A DNA stretch of 64,000 bases from Oleiagrimonas soli (GCF_000761445.1 NZ_KN196470.1:2954968-3018967); one strand, 5' to 3'. Shown: positions 24,529-33,585, counted from the stretch's first letter. Notes: generated from the letters alone by a model not told the origin. A program made the numbers and translations.

Positions 24529-25965
24529 CTAAATCAGCAACGCCCGCAACTCATCCATCCGCAGCCACTCGCCCCACTTGAGGCCCGCCCACAAACTGGA
24601 CAGCTCCTCTGCCGTCCATGCACGCATGTAGACGGTGGCATGCACATCGTCCGACTGCTCATGCCCCACAAAAGCACGTCGCCGCTCGTCCGATACACCC
24701 GTCCCTTGCAGGCTCTGAACGACCGTCTTTCTTAATGAGTGGAACCCCACCCGGCCATGCTCGCGCCGAGGCCTGACGCCGACTTCTTTGCGCTGCAACA
24801 GATACCCAAAATTCTTGGATATGGCCGAACCCTTACCAGCCTTTCCATCCAGATTCACTTGGGGGAACAGGCGCTCTTCGCCCATCTTGCGCAGCCGGTC
24901 CACGTAATCAGCAAATCCCATGGTGATGAGATCCGGGTGCAGGGGCACCAAGCGCCGGGAATGTTCGTTCTTGAGGGCCTGACCGTCACTTTCCACGGTC
25001 AGGCGCACGCACCAGATGTCACCCTCTTTGACGATGTCGCGCAGGAAGATTTGGGCGACTTCACCCACCCTTGCCCCGGTATACAGCCCCAGCACTGCCG
25101 CCCAGCGGTTGTGCAGTTGGCTCATCTTGCCGATGTTCTCGGGCGCATAGATGCGCCTCAGCTGGTCGACCGTGAAGGCCTCCCACTCATGGCCTTCGGC
25201 CCGACGTTTGGCCTTCTCGCGCTTGGTCATCACCATCACGCCTTTGACCGGGTTGTCGGTGAGGTGTCCTTGGCGAATCAAGTAGGCAAAGATTTGCGCC
25301 ACGTTGGACACGTAATTGACCGCCGTGCGCTTGCTCATGCCGCTGCGCACCAGGTCGTTCGCCCAATTGGCGGCCATCGGACGGGTAATGGTGGCAACGG
25401 GCCTTTGCCGGCCCACGGCCTCTTCGAATGAGCGCAAAGCCCTCTGCCGCCCAGACCAGGTGTTTGAGTGCAGGTTCGGGCCCTCCACTTCCGAGTAATC
25501 CCGGATCGCCTGATAGAGCGGCATGCTGGATTTGACGGGGGACGCTACAGGCTGAGCAATCGCAGCAGAGGGCACGGCCTGAACTGGCATCTGTGCCCGG
25601 ACCTTGGCGGCCTTGTCCAAGGCGGCCATGGCTCGTTCGTGTTCTTCGGCGGAGCCGTCGGTGCGTATCGTGCCGTTGACCAGGTCGATCTCATAAGGGC
25701 GCACCTTCCCCTGCCCGAATGCACCCACGATGTCTTCAATGGATGGCGCTCCCTTCTTGGCCACACCCTGCCCCCGAAGCTCCCTAAAGACTTGAGCATA
25801 CTGCGCTGCGAGGGCCAACGCGAAAACCTGAGCCTGGGCCCGGTCATGAGTGCGCAAAGACCGGCTGATGACGACCCGGCCAAGTTTGGCGCGAAGGTCA
25901 GTCGGGACGATGAGCCGAAAGGTGAAGCCCGAAGGGCGATAGATGAGGTGGTGAGGCAAGCGCAT
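24529..25965 (-). CDS. Tyrosine recombinase B, probable island integrase (DUF6538 type)
   Basis: 478 residues. The N-terminus HHLIYRPSGFTFRLIVPTDLRAKLGRVVISRSLRT is the DUF6538-type arm-binding start; a SAM-like core-binding region (~150-250) follows. The catalytic domain has YTGARVGEVAQI (Arg), FHSLRKT (His/Arg), VGHEQS and the tyrosine in ATVYMRAW. Its start codon lies 88 bp from attR with the TTTGATCCA repeats between, so it probably integrates the island into tRNA-Gln and may bind its own promoter region. Recombinases of this class commonly use tRNA 3' ends. Confidence 0.9.
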   Translation of the reverse strand: MRLPHHLIYRPSGFTFRLIVPTDLRAKLGRVVISRSLRTHDRAQAQVFALALAAQYAQVFRELRGQGVAKKGAPSIEDIVGAFGQGKVRPYEIDLVNGTIRTDGSAEEHERAMAALDKAAKVRAQMPVQAVPSAAIAQPVASPVKSSMPLYQAIRDYSEVEGPNLHSNTWSGRQRALRSFEEAVGRQRPVATITRPMAANWANDLVRSGMSKRTAVNYVSNVAQIFAYLIRQGHLTDNPVKGVMVMTKREKAKRRAEGHEWEAFTVDQLRRIYAPENIGKMSQLHNRWAAVLGLYTGARVGEVAQIFLRDIVKEGDIWCVRLTVESDGQALKNEHSRRLVPLHPDLITMGFADYVDRLRKMGEERLFPQVNLDGKAGKGSAISKNFGYLLQRKEVGVRPRREHGRVGFHSLRKTVVQSLQGTGVSDERRRAFVGHEQSDDVHATVYMRAWTAEELSSLWAGLKWGEWLRMDELRALLI

Positions 25966-25977
25966 GGATCATCCTGG

Positions 25978-25998
25978 TTTGATCCAAGATTTGATCCA
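25978..25998. repeat. Right-end TTTGATCCA tandem repeats (candidate arm sites)
   Basis: Two direct copies of TTTGATCCA (25978-25986, 25990-25998), spaced 3 bp, lie between the integrase start and attR; a partial TGGATCA overlaps the start codon. The same word occurs in two inverted copies inside attL. Confidence 0.5.
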
Positions 25999-26018
25999 TC
26001 GGCGGTCTTCCGAAAAGC

Positions 26019-26048
26019 AAAAAGCCCTTGGTTTTCCAAGGGCTTTTT
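26019..26048. terminator. Bidirectional hairpin supplied by the island behind tRNA-Gln
   Basis: GCCCTTGG-TTTT-CCAAGGGC is flanked by A5 and T5, giving an intrinsic terminator in both directions. It lies directly 3' of the tRNA-Gln gene and replaces the chromosomal terminator now stranded at 7214-7238. Confidence 0.75.
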
Positions 26049-26052
26049 GAAC

Positions 26053-26070
26053 TGGCTGGGGGACTAGGAT
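26053..26070. repeat. attR: 18-bp direct repeat within tRNA-Gln 3' end
   Basis: Identical to attL at 7247-7264. It covers the encoded CCA, the discriminator base, the 3' acceptor strand and four bases of the T-stem, so recombination here leaves the tRNA sequence unchanged. Confidence 0.9.
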
Positions 26071-26126
26071 TCGAACCTAGATAGGCAGAGTCAGAGTCTG
26101 CAGTCCTACCATTAGACGATCCCCCA
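26053..26126 (-). tRNA. tRNA-Gln (anticodon CUG), intact, island integration target
   Basis: The minus strand folds as a complete 74-nt tRNA with encoded CCA. Acceptor TGGGGGA pairs with TCCCCCA; the anticodon stem GCAGA/TCTGC encloses the loop CTCTGAC with anticodon CTG; the T-arm is CTAGG-TTCGAAT-CCTAG. All stems pair. The 3' end forms the attR core of the element to its left. Confidence 0.97.
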
Positions 26127-26153
26127 AAAACGGATCGCAATTGTACCGAAGCG

Positions 26154-26546
26154 TTAGCGCTTCGAGAACTGCGTGGCGCGACGGGCCTTGTGCAGACCGA
26201 CCTTCTTGCGCTCGACTTCGCGGGCGTCACGGGTCATGAAGCCGGCCTTGCGCAGCGGCGACTTCAGGTTTTCGTCGTACTCGACCAACGCGCGGGCGAT
26301 GCCCAGGCGGATCGCACCGGCCTGACCGGTGATGCCGCCGCCACTGACGGTGACCTTGATGTCGAACTTGTCGCTCATCTCGGTCAGCTCGAGCGGCTGA
26401 CGCACGATCATGCTGGACGTCTGACGGCCGAAGAACTCGTCCAGCGGCTTGCCGTTGACGGTGATCGTGCCGGTGCCCTTGCGCAGGAAGACGCGGGCGG
26501 CGGAGGACTTGCGACGGCCGGTGCCGTAATTCTGCTGAGTCGCCAT
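26154..26546 (-). CDS. rpsI: 30S ribosomal protein S9
   Basis: 130 residues, the standard bacterial length. It starts [21 protein letters not shown] and ends with the conserved basic tail [11 protein letters not shown] that reaches the ribosomal P site. It lies 9 bp after rplM in the usual rplM-rpsI operon order and 27 bp upstream of the tRNA-Gln gene on the same strand. Confidence 0.98.
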   Translation of the reverse strand: MATQQNYGTGRRKSSAARVFLRKGTGTITVNGKPLDEFFGRQTSSMIVRQPLELTEMSDKFDIKVTVSGGGITGQAGAIRLGIARALVEYDENLKSPLRKAGFMTRDAREVERKKVGLHKARRATQFSKR

Positions 26547-26555
26547 GATGTTTCC

Positions 26556-26984
26556 TTAGATTTCCAGCGCCTGGGGCTGCTGCGCGGCATGCGGGTGCTC
26601 GGCGCCGCCGTACACCTTGAGCTTGCGGTACATCGCGCGGCCCAGCGGATTCTTGGGCAGCATGCCCTTGACGCCGATCTCGATCACGCGCTCGGGATGC
26701 TTGGCCAGCATGTCCTGCAGGGACATGTGCTTCATGTTGCCGATGTAGCCGGTGAAGCGGTGATAGGTCTTGTCACCCATCTTTTTGCCGGTCACGGCCA
26801 CTTTCTCCGCGTTGATCACGACGATGTAATCGCCGGTATCGACGTGCGGAGTGAACTCCGGCTTGTGCTTGCCGCGCAGGCGGCGAGCGACCTCGGAGCA
26901 GAGCCGACCAAGCGTCTTGCCCGTGGCGTCGACCACAAACCAGTCGCGTTTGACGCTCTCGGACTTGGCGCTGAACGTATTCAT
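26556..26984 (-). CDS. rplM: 50S ribosomal protein L13
   Basis: 142 residues with the L13 landmarks [40 protein letters not shown] and [11 protein letters not shown]. An early assembly protein of the large subunit. First gene of the rplM-rpsI operon; its promoter lies in the 129 bp shared with the divergent Fe-S protein gene. Confidence 0.98.
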   Translation of the reverse strand: MNTFSAKSESVKRDWFVVDATGKTLGRLCSEVARRLRGKHKPEFTPHVDTGDYIVVINAEKVAVTGKKMGDKTYHRFTGYIGNMKHMSLQDMLAKHPERVIEIGVKGMLPKNPLGRAMYRKLKVYGGAEHPHAAQQPQALEI

Positions 26985-27113
26985 CTCGAAATACCCGTCT
27001 AGCCGCCCGATGGGGCGGACCGCAATGGTGAAACGAAAGGCGCGAAAGAATAGCCGAATCCGGCGATCCGCGCAAGCCGGTCAACCGACCGACCGTAAGA
27101 GAGCGATGATAGC

Positions 27114-28328
27114 ATGAATCGCATGTTTGACGACCCCCACGCATCCATCGCCGAACTTGCCGACCAGTGCGTGATGTGCGGGCTGTGCCTGCCGCATTGC
27201 CCGACCTACGCGCTGGACGGCACCGAGGCCGAGTCCCCGCGCGGTCGCATCCAACTGGCTCGCGCGCTGGCGGACGGCACCTTGACCGGGGAACTGGACG
27301 CGGCGCGCCTGCATCTGGACCACTGCCTGAGCTGTCGCCAGTGCGAGCGGGTGTGCCCGTCGCAGGTACGCTTCGGCGAGCTGATGGTCCGCACGCGGGC
27401 CCTGATCGGCCCGGCGCCACAGCGGCCGTCGCGTCTACTGAGGTTGCTGAGTCGCCCTCGCCTGACACAGATGATAGCGGTTGCCACGCGTCTTGCGCGC
27501 GCCCCCCGCTGGATGCCCGCGCTGTTGCGGCGATTCGGGATGGCGCGCGACAGCGCGATGCTCGCCGCCTTGCGCATGCTCGATACTTCCCGTCCGCCGC
27601 GCCCGACGCCGCGGACGGTCGCCCCGAGTTCCACGCAACACGCATCGGCGCGCACCCGCGTCGCGCTGTATCCGGGCTGCGTCGCCTCCGTCAAGGATCG
27701 CGCCGCGCTGGAAGCCGCCGCCTCCTTGCTCGAGGCGGCCGGTTTCGACGTGCACCGCCTGCCCGCCCGCTGCTGCGGCGCGATGGACCGCCACGACGGC
27801 CTGTCCGCGCGCGCCGCGAACGCCGCTTCGGCCACCGAGCGCGCATGGCGCGAGGCCGGTGCCATCGACACCGTGCTGACCGTCACGCCGGGCTGTCTGG
27901 ACACGCTCGGGCACGATCTGCCGCAAGCTCGTGTCGAGGACGTGCTCGGCTTTCTGGCGCGTCATGCCGACCGCCTGCGCTTTGCGCCCCTGCGGCTTCG
28001 CGTCGCACTGCACGTGCCCTGCTCACGCCGCAACGGGCCGCGCGACGAGGCTGACGTGCAGACCCTGCTCAAGCGCATTCCGGGGCTGGAACTGCGTGTC
28101 CTGCCCGTTTCCGCGGGTTGCTGCGGCGCCGCGGGCAGCCATGCGCTGACTTTTCCGACGCGCGCCGAACGCCTGCGCGCGCTGACGCTGGCGCCGCTTG
28201 CCGACTTGGCAGTGGACTGTCTGCTGTCGTCCAATATCGGGTGCCGACTGCATCTGGCCGCCGGCGACCGCGCGTTGCCGACCGAACACCCCTTGAGCCT
28301 GCTGGCCCGTCAACTGGAATCCGCATGA
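27114..28328 (+). CDS. (Fe-S)-binding oxidoreductase, GlcF/heterodisulfide reductase-like
   Basis: 404 residues. Two 4Fe-4S motifs occur near the N-terminus: [12 protein letters not shown] and [12 protein letters not shown]. Two CCG-type cysteine-rich domains follow: YPGCVAS with [10 protein letters not shown], and VPCSRR with [10 protein letters not shown]. This is the layout of the glycolate oxidase Fe-S subunit GlcF and related proteins, but no GlcD/GlcE partner is nearby. It overlaps coq7 by 4 bp (ATGA), so translational coupling and a link to quinone metabolism or electron transfer are inferred. Confidence 0.8.
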   Translation: MNRMFDDPHASIAELADQCVMCGLCLPHCPTYALDGTEAESPRGRIQLARALADGTLTGELDAARLHLDHCLSCRQCERVCPSQVRFGELMVRTRALIGPAPQRPSRLLRLLSRPRLTQMIAVATRLARAPRWMPALLRRFGMARDSAMLAALRMLDTSRPPRPTPRTVAPSSTQHASARTRVALYPGCVASVKDRAALEAAASLLEAAGFDVHRLPARCCGAMDRHDGLSARAANAASATERAWREAGAIDTVLTVTPGCLDTLGHDLPQARVEDVLGFLARHADRLRFAPLRLRVALHVPCSRRNGPRDEADVQTLLKRIPGLELRVLPVSAGCCGAAGSHALTFPTRAERLRALTLAPLADLAVDCLLSSNIGCRLHLAAGDRALPTEHPLSLLARQLESA

Positions 28329-28966
28329 CCGCTCGCACCCTGACCGCTTTGGACCGCTTCCTCATCGGCGTCGAGAACGCGCTCGAAGCCGTGGCCGGTC
28401 GCCCCGACGCTCACCGTCCCTCGCCGGCGCTGACCCAGCCCGAGGTCGAACTGGACGATGCCGACCGCCGCCACGCCGCCGGCCTGATGCGCATCAACCA
28501 CACCGGCGAAGTGTGCGCACAGGCGCTGTACAAGGGCCAGGCCCTGTTGGCGCGCGACGAGGACACCCGCGAGCACCTGCTGCACGCCGCTGAGGAAGAG
28601 ACCGACCACCTGGCCTGGTGCGCGGACCGGCTGCGCGAACTGGACAGCCGTCCGAGCCTGCTCAACCCGCTGTGGTACGTCGGCAGCATGGCCATCGGCG
28701 CGGCCGCCGCCGCGGTCAACGACCGCGTCAGCCTGGGCTTCGTGGTCGAAACCGAGCGCCAGGTCGAAGCGCACCTGGCCGAGCACATCGAACGCCTGCC
28801 CGCCGAGGACGAGCGCTCGCGCGTCGTACTCCGGCAGATGCAGGAAGACGAGATCCGCCACGCCGACAATGCGCTGGCGCGCGGCGGCATCGAGCTGCCC
28901 GCGCCGATCCCGACGCTGATGGCGCTGACCTCGAAGGTGATGAAGGCCGTCGCTTACCGGATTTGA
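28325..28966 (+). CDS. coq7: 3-demethoxyubiquinol 3-hydroxylase (Coq7)
   Basis: 213 residues. The carboxylate-bridged di-iron ligands are visible in the four-helix order: E in [22 protein letters not shown] (E-x2-H), E in [12 protein letters not shown] and [10 protein letters not shown] (E-x2-H). The enzyme adds the last ring hydroxyl in ubiquinone synthesis at the inner membrane. The start overlaps the stop of the Fe-S oxidoreductase gene. Confidence 0.93.
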   Translation: MTARTLTALDRFLIGVENALEAVAGRPDAHRPSPALTQPEVELDDADRRHAAGLMRINHTGEVCAQALYKGQALLARDEDTREHLLHAAEEETDHLAWCADRLRELDSRPSLLNPLWYVGSMAIGAAAAAVNDRVSLGFVVETERQVEAHLAEHIERLPAEDERSRVVLRQMQEDEIRHADNALARGGIELPAPIPTLMALTSKVMKAVAYRI

Positions 28967-29017
28967 TCGGGGCGATCCTGCGGTGCCTGCCTTTTCTCGG
29001 GATGCATGCGGGGCTTG

Positions 29018-29050
29018 AGTCGCTGGGTCCCGGCGTTCGCCGGGATGACG
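29018..29050. repeat. REP-like half element
   Basis: GTCGCTGGGTCCCGGCG followed by TTCGCCGGGATGACGAC closely matches one arm of the inverted repeat at 56741-56821 (CGCTGGGTCCAGG, then CTTTCGCCGGGATGACGAC). It contains a small internal palindrome CCGGCG-TT-CGCCGG. A repetitive extragenic palindrome family of this genome is inferred. Confidence 0.6.
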
Positions 29051-29153
29051 ACTGTGTGCGATCGCGGCTACTTGAGATTACGGCTATCTGAGGTCACGAC
29101 TATCCGGGATCGGAACCCTCGGATCACGGCCATCCTGGATGGCGGCCATGCAG
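29044..29153. repeat. Degenerate 16-bp tandem repeat, seven units
   Basis: Units begin at 29044, 29060, 29076, 29092, 29108 (14 bp), 29122 and 29138. The consensus is near GATCACGGCTATCCTG. The first unit overlaps the REP-like arm. The 360-bp interval between coq7 and the HAD gene holds no gene; this array and the REP arm are its only visible content. Confidence 0.6.
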
Positions 29154-29326
29154 GACTTCAGCTTTCCAAAATGGCGACCGAGAGGCATGGCAGCCGCGCG
29201 TGATGAAGATCGCCTAGTCACCTGATCCGGCTATGGAGTCGCACAGGATGGCGTGCAACGGCATGATCGGCACTCGCTTGCATGGAAAACGTCGCGCGGA
29301 AACGGCCGCACGAGCGACCGGACCGT

Positions 29327-29962
29327 TCAACGGACCCGTGCTGAGCTGGCGTCCATGCGCCGGCCACGGAAGTAGGCGCGATGAGCAAGCGCGAGCATGG
29401 CGTGATCCTCGGCGGTATCGCCGTAGGCATGGATCTCGCCGAAGCTCGACAGATCCCAGGACATCCGCACGCGCCTGGCTTTTTCCTCGCCCACGCACTG
29501 CGCGCCCTCGTAGCGTCCGGTGACGACATGATCGACCACCTGCAGGCGTGAACAGATCACGGGCAGTCCGTGTTGCACGCACCAGGGCTGCAGGTACACA
29601 TCCAGCGCGCCGGAGACCACGGCCACCACGTCGCCGCAGCGGCGATGATCGTCCAGGCGCTGCATCATGCGCGCATCCAGCAGCGTCGGCAGCACGTCCC
29701 GCGCGAAAGCTTCGCCCGCCGCGCGCAGCGCGGCCGCCGGCAGGCCGCGGAATCCGAAACGCACGACCTCGGCTCGGATGCGGTTACCGGACACCCAGCC
29801 GGCCTTGTAGCCGGCATACATCGGACCGAACCAGAGACCGCCCAGTCGGCGGCGCCACGGCGGAGCGGCCGCGCGCACGAAGTCGGCGAAGGTCTCGCGC
29901 GTAGTCAGGGTGCCGTCGAAATCGAACAGCGCCAGGTCCGGCGTCTGCGGGGATCGATGCAT
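29327..29962 (-). CDS. HAD-IB family phosphatase
   Basis: 211 residues. Motif I is LFDFDGTLTTRE (nucleophile in DFDGT), motif II VVSGALD and motif III AYGDTAEDHAML. The compact helical cap matches the SerB-like HAD-IB group. It lies downstream of speD on the same strand but behind a strong hairpin. It is a recognisable relative of the HAD protein at 32093-32788. Substrate unknown; small phosphorylated metabolites or lysophospholipids are typical. Confidence 0.85.
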   Translation of the reverse strand: MHRSPQTPDLALFDFDGTLTTRETFADFVRAAAPPWRRRLGGLWFGPMYAGYKAGWVSGNRIRAEVVRFGFRGLPAAALRAAGEAFARDVLPTLLDARMMQRLDDHRRCGDVVAVVSGALDVYLQPWCVQHGLPVICSRLQVVDHVVTGRYEGAQCVGEEKARRVRMSWDLSSFGEIHAYGDTAEDHAMLALAHRAYFRGRRMDASSARVR

Positions 29963-29990
29963 GGACGTGAAGAAACGGTCGTCGATACGA

Positions 29991-30017
29991 ACACGGCCCG
30001 CATCGTGCGGGCCGTGT
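29991..30017 (-). terminator. Strong hairpin at the end of speD
   Basis: ACACGGCCCGCA-TCG-TGCGGGCCGTGT is a perfect 12-bp stem with a 3-nt loop two bases beyond the speD stop. There is no long U-run, but the stem strength and position support termination. Confidence 0.7.
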
Positions 30018-30019
30018 CG

Positions 30020-30802
30020 TCACATCAGGTTGCGACCGTGGAACAGCTCCTCGATCTCGCGCCGCACCAGCAGCTCGATGCGCTTGCGCTCCTTGAAGGA
30101 GAGCTCGTCCGCATGCGCCTCGAACAGATAGGTGTCGAGGTCGAAGTCCTTGATGTGCATCTTCGTGTGGAACATGTTTTCCTGATACACGTTGACGTCG
30201 AACATCTCGTACTTCTGGCGGATGTGGCGCGCCAGGTAGTCCTGGATCGAATTGATCTTGTGGTCGATGTAGTGCTTCTTGCCCTTCACGTCGCGGGTGA
30301 AGCCGCGCACGCGGTAGTCCATGATGACGATGTCGGACTCGAAGCTGTCGATCAGGTAGTTCAGCGCCTTCAGCGGCGAGATCACGCCGCAGGTGGCCAC
30401 GTCGATGTCCGCGCGGAAGGTCGCGATGCCGTTGTGCGGATGCGTTTCCGGGTAGGTGTGGACGGTGATGTGACTCTTGTCCAGATGCGCGACCGCGCCG
30501 GCGATCGAATCGCGGCCCAGCTTCTCGACCACCGGCTCCTCGGAGATCAGAATCGTCACCGAAGCGCCCTGCGGATCGTAGTCCTGGCGCGCGATGTTCA
30601 GGATGTTGGCGCCGATGATGTCGGCCACGTCCGTGAGGATCTGCGTCAACCGATCAGCGTCGTAGGCTTCGTCGATGTATTCGATGTAGCGCTGCCGCTG
30701 CTCCTCGGAGACGGCATAGCAGACATCATAGATATTGAAGCTCAGGGCCTTGGTCAGGTTATTGAAGCCCTGGAGTCGAAGACGCGGAAGCGGTTTCACC
30801 AC
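30020..30802 (-). CDS. speD: S-adenosylmethionine decarboxylase proenzyme
   Basis: The GTG at 30802 gives 260 residues ([20 protein letters not shown]...), matching the family length; the frame is open further upstream without family sequence. The conserved self-cleavage site is in [13 protein letters not shown], where the serine becomes the pyruvoyl cofactor. It produces decarboxylated SAM for spermidine synthesis. It is divergent from clp, the usual xanthomonad arrangement. Confidence 0.95.
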   Translation of the reverse strand: MVKPLPRLRLQGFNNLTKALSFNIYDVCYAVSEEQRQRYIEYIDEAYDADRLTQILTDVADIIGANILNIARQDYDPQGASVTILISEEPVVEKLGRDSIAGAVAHLDKSHITVHTYPETHPHNGIATFRADIDVATCGVISPLKALNYLIDSFESDIVIMDYRVRGFTRDVKGKKHYIDHKINSIQDYLARHIRQKYEMFDVNVYQENMFHTKMHIKDFDLDTYLFEAHADELSFKERKRIELLVRREIEELFHGRNLM

Positions 30803-31165
30803 GGCTACCCTCCGAAAATGCTCGGGTCGGCTCTGGGCAGAGGTCACCGGCAGAATTGAGTCAGCGGTCAAGGCGGATCGTCGAAAAGTCCGAACCTGCC
30901 GCACGGCATGAGGCACGCGGCATGGACGCCGGCGCCGGAAAGCGCAATTATGCGTCATGGTCGCAGCGATTTGAAGGGATGCTGGCCCGACCTGCTGACA
31001 GCAGGTCGACCATGCGCAAGCCGCGTTTCGACGCATCGGAGGGGGTTCCGATATGGCTTAGGCGCACGCTGCACAAGTAGATATAGTATGAACAACACGC
31101 ATCCCCGGCCTTGCACAGGGGGAGACTTTGCAAGGCCCGCCGACAGTCGCTGACGGAAGTACATC
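30803..31165. promoter_or_regulatory. Divergent speD / clp control region with a 21-bp perfect palindrome
   Basis: This 363-bp gene-free region carries both promoters. It contains CGACCTGCTG-A-CAGCAGGTCG at 30988-31008, a perfect palindrome with a single central base placed midway between the two starts. Operator function is inferred; no Crp-type TGTGA-N6-TCACA site is visible in it. Confidence 0.5.
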
Positions 31166-31861
31166 GTGGCTCAACTTAAATATTTGCTGCAGCAGCAGTT
31201 CGTCCGCCATCACGCCCCGAGTGGGCTGGGTCCCGACCCGCAATCGATGGAGCGCTTCCTGGCGCATTGCCATCGTCGCCGCTATCCGAAGAAGACCGCC
31301 ATCGTCCGCCCCGGCGATCCGGCCAACACGCTCTACTACATCATCGACGGCTCGGTCACGGTCTGCAGCGAGGACGAGAACGGCCGCGAACTGATCCTTG
31401 CCTACATCAATCGAGGCCAGTTCATCGGCGAGATGGGCCTGTTCGTCGACCAGTCCGAACGCGAATCGCTGGTCCGCACGCGCACCACCTGCGAACTAGC
31501 CGAAATCAACTACGAGCGTCTGTTCCAGCTGTTCGAGACCACGCTGAAGGACGAGTGCCCGAAACTGCTGTTCGCGATCGGCTTCCAGCTGACCAACCGC
31601 CTGCTGCGCACCTCGCGCCAGGTCAGCCGCATGGCGTTCATGGACGTCACCGGCCGCGTCGCCCGCACCCTGCTGGACCTGTGCGAGGAGCCGGACGCGA
31701 TGACCCATCCGGAAGGCACCCAGATCCGCATCTCGCGCCAGGAAGTGAGTCGCATCGTCGGCTGCTCGCGCGAAATGGTCGGCCGCGTGCTCAAGCAGCT
31801 CGAAGAGCAGGGCATGATCGACGTATCCGGCAAGACCATCGTGGTGCGCGGCACGCGCTAA
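31166..31861 (+). CDS. clp: Crp/Clp-family global transcription regulator
   Basis: 231 residues from a GTG start at 31166. An N-terminal cNMP-binding fold (GDPANTLYYIIDGSVTV, then RGQFIGEMGLF) is followed by a dimer helix and a winged HTH (ISRQEVSRIVGCSREMVGRVLKQLEEQGMI) with the recognition residues of Crp. Its length and opening MAQLKYLLQQQF match xanthomonad Clp, a c-di-GMP-responsive activator of exopolysaccharide and exoenzyme genes; the ligand here is inferred from that homology. Confidence 0.92.
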   Translation: MAQLKYLLQQQFVRHHAPSGLGPDPQSMERFLAHCHRRRYPKKTAIVRPGDPANTLYYIIDGSVTVCSEDENGRELILAYINRGQFIGEMGLFVDQSERESLVRTRTTCELAEINYERLFQLFETTLKDECPKLLFAIGFQLTNRLLRTSRQVSRMAFMDVTGRVARTLLDLCEEPDAMTHPEGTQIRISRQEVSRIVGCSREMVGRVLKQLEEQGMIDVSGKTIVVRGTR

Positions 31862-32092
31862 TCTCGTATGTACAGCTTGGGGTCAGCCTGCGAACCCAGC
31901 GGACCACTTCACCGGATGCGGTGATGTCGACACAGGATGTGTCGCCCCGCGCGGCCGCGCCTTGTGGCGCTCCTGCCAAGGCTGTGCACATCCGACGCGC
32001 AGGTCAGGATGAGATGCCAACAGCAACCGGCAAGTTCGCCGGATGCGATTTGATACAGGGTTCAAGCGGCACGCCAACCTATATCGGCGTGG

Positions 32093-32788
32093 CTAATGCC
32101 AGTGCACGCGGGTGACGCTGCGGCCCAGCACCCGCTCGACCCGCTTGCACCACTTCGGCGAGGCGTTGACCAGCACCGCCTCGTCGGCCGCGCGCAGCAT
32201 CGGCAGATCGTAGGCCGAGTCGCCGTAGGCCACCGCCCACGGCGGCTGCACGCCCGCCGCCTGCAGCGACTCGATCTTGCGCACGCCGACGTTGTGCAGC
32301 TGCACGCGCATGCCCAGCGGACCGCTGCGCAGCCGCGAAGCCAGAATCGGAAGGTCGCGCAGCCCCAGCTCGTCGAAGATGCTGCGCACCAGGGTCTCTT
32401 CGCAGCCGGTCACCACCATGACGCGGTCACCCTCGGCCAGATGCTGCCGCAGGCGCGTCAGTGCCTCGCGGTGAAAGCGGCGCGGCTGGCGCACCAGCTC
32501 GACGCCGAATGCCTGCGCCAGACGGCGGTAGTCGTCTTCGCGCAAACCGCACAGCACCGCGAAGATGAGGGCCTTGACCGCCCAGCGCCGGGTGAACAAC
32601 AAGGTCGGCAGCAGCGGCACGCACAGCGACAGCCCCAGCCACTTGCGCCAGCGCCGACGCTGCAGACGCGCACGCACGAAGGCGGCGAAGGCATCGCCGC
32701 GCAGCACCACGCCGTCGAAATCGAACAGGACGATGCGCTGGGCCGCAACCGCTTCGGTTCCGGCCTCCGTTCCCCTGTCTTCGTGCAT
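32093..32788 (-). CDS. HAD-IB family phosphatase (trp-cluster linked)
   Basis: 231 residues from the ATG at 32788, 5 bp after the trpC stop, so it is probably the last gene of the trp transcript. Motifs: VLFDFDGVVLRGD, MVVTGCEE and AYGDSAYDLPML. One hydrophobic stretch (~55-75, SLCVPLLPTLLF) may touch the membrane. The frame stays open far upstream but that part is antiphase to trpC. Related to the HAD protein at 29327. Substrate unknown. Confidence 0.85.
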   Translation of the reverse strand: MHEDRGTEAGTEAVAAQRIVLFDFDGVVLRGDAFAAFVRARLQRRRWRKWLGLSLCVPLLPTLLFTRRWAVKALIFAVLCGLREDDYRRLAQAFGVELVRQPRRFHREALTRLRQHLAEGDRVMVVTGCEETLVRSIFDELGLRDLPILASRLRSGPLGMRVQLHNVGVRKIESLQAAGVQPPWAVAYGDSAYDLPMLRAADEAVLVNASPKWCKRVERVLGRSVTRVHWH

Positions 32789-32793
32789 CGTCG

Positions 32794-33585
32794 TCAGCTG
32801 AAGAACAGCCGCTTCAGTTCCGCACCCGGATCGTCGGCGCGCATGAACGCCTCGCCGACCAGAAAGCCCTCGATGCCCGCGTCGCGCAGCTGTTCGACGT
32901 CCTCGGGCGAACGGATGCCGCTTTCGGTGACCAGCACGCGGTCGTAGGGCACGTAGTCGCGCAGATCCATCGAAGTGTCGAGCGAGGTCTTGAAGGTGCG
33001 CAGGTTGCGATTGTTGATGCCGATCAGCGACGCCGGCACCGCCAGCGCGCGATCCAGCTCGTCGATGTTGTGCACTTCCACCAGCACGTCCATGTTGAGC
33101 TGTGCGGCCAGCAAGGTCAGCTCCAGCAGGGCATCGTCCTCCAGCGCGGCGACGATCAGCAGAATGCAGTCGGCGCCGATGGTGCGCGCCTCGTACACCT
33201 GATACGGCGCGACGATGAAATCCTTGCGCAGGACCGGCAGATCGCAGGCTTCGCGCGCCGCTTTGAGGAAGGCCTCGCTGCCCTGGAAGAAATCCTTGTC
33301 GGTCAGCACCGACAGGCAGGCGGCGCCGGCCTTGGCGTAGGCCTTGGCGATCTTGGCCGGATCGAAGTCGTTGCGGATCACGCCCTTGCTCGGGCTGGCC
33401 TTCTTCACTTCGGCGATCACCGCCGGATCGCCGGCGTCGATGCGCGCTTCCATCGCCGCGGCGAAACCGCGCGTCTCCGGAAGGTCGGCGCACCGCGCCG
33501 CCAGTTCTTCGAGCGGCACCTGGGCCTCGCGCTCGGCGATCTCCTCGGTCTTGCGGGCGAGAATGCGATGCAGGATGTCGGACAT
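32794..33585 (-). CDS. trpC: Indole-3-glycerol phosphate synthase
   Basis: 263 residues, monofunctional (no TrpF fusion). Landmarks: [13 protein letters not shown] with the catalytic lysines, [36 protein letters not shown] and SGIRSPEDV. Converts CdRP to indole-glycerol phosphate. Third gene of trpG-trpD-trpC. Confidence 0.97.
   Translation of the reverse strand: MSDILHRILARKTEEIAEREAQVPLEELAARCADLPETRGFAAAMEARIDAGDPAVIAEVKKASPSKGVIRNDFDPAKIAKAYAKAGAACLSVLTDKDFFQGSEAFLKAAREACDLPVLRKDFIVAPYQVYEARTIGADCILLIVAALEDDALLELTLLAAQLNMDVLVEVHNIDELDRALAVPASLIGINNRNLRTFKTSLDTSMDLRDYVPYDRVLVTESGIRSPEDVEQLRDAGIEGFLVGEAFMRADDPGAELKRLFFS

Noticed and set aside
29044-29153. Possible CRISPR array
   Set aside because: Units are contiguous 14-16 bp and diverged, with no spacers and no cas genes.
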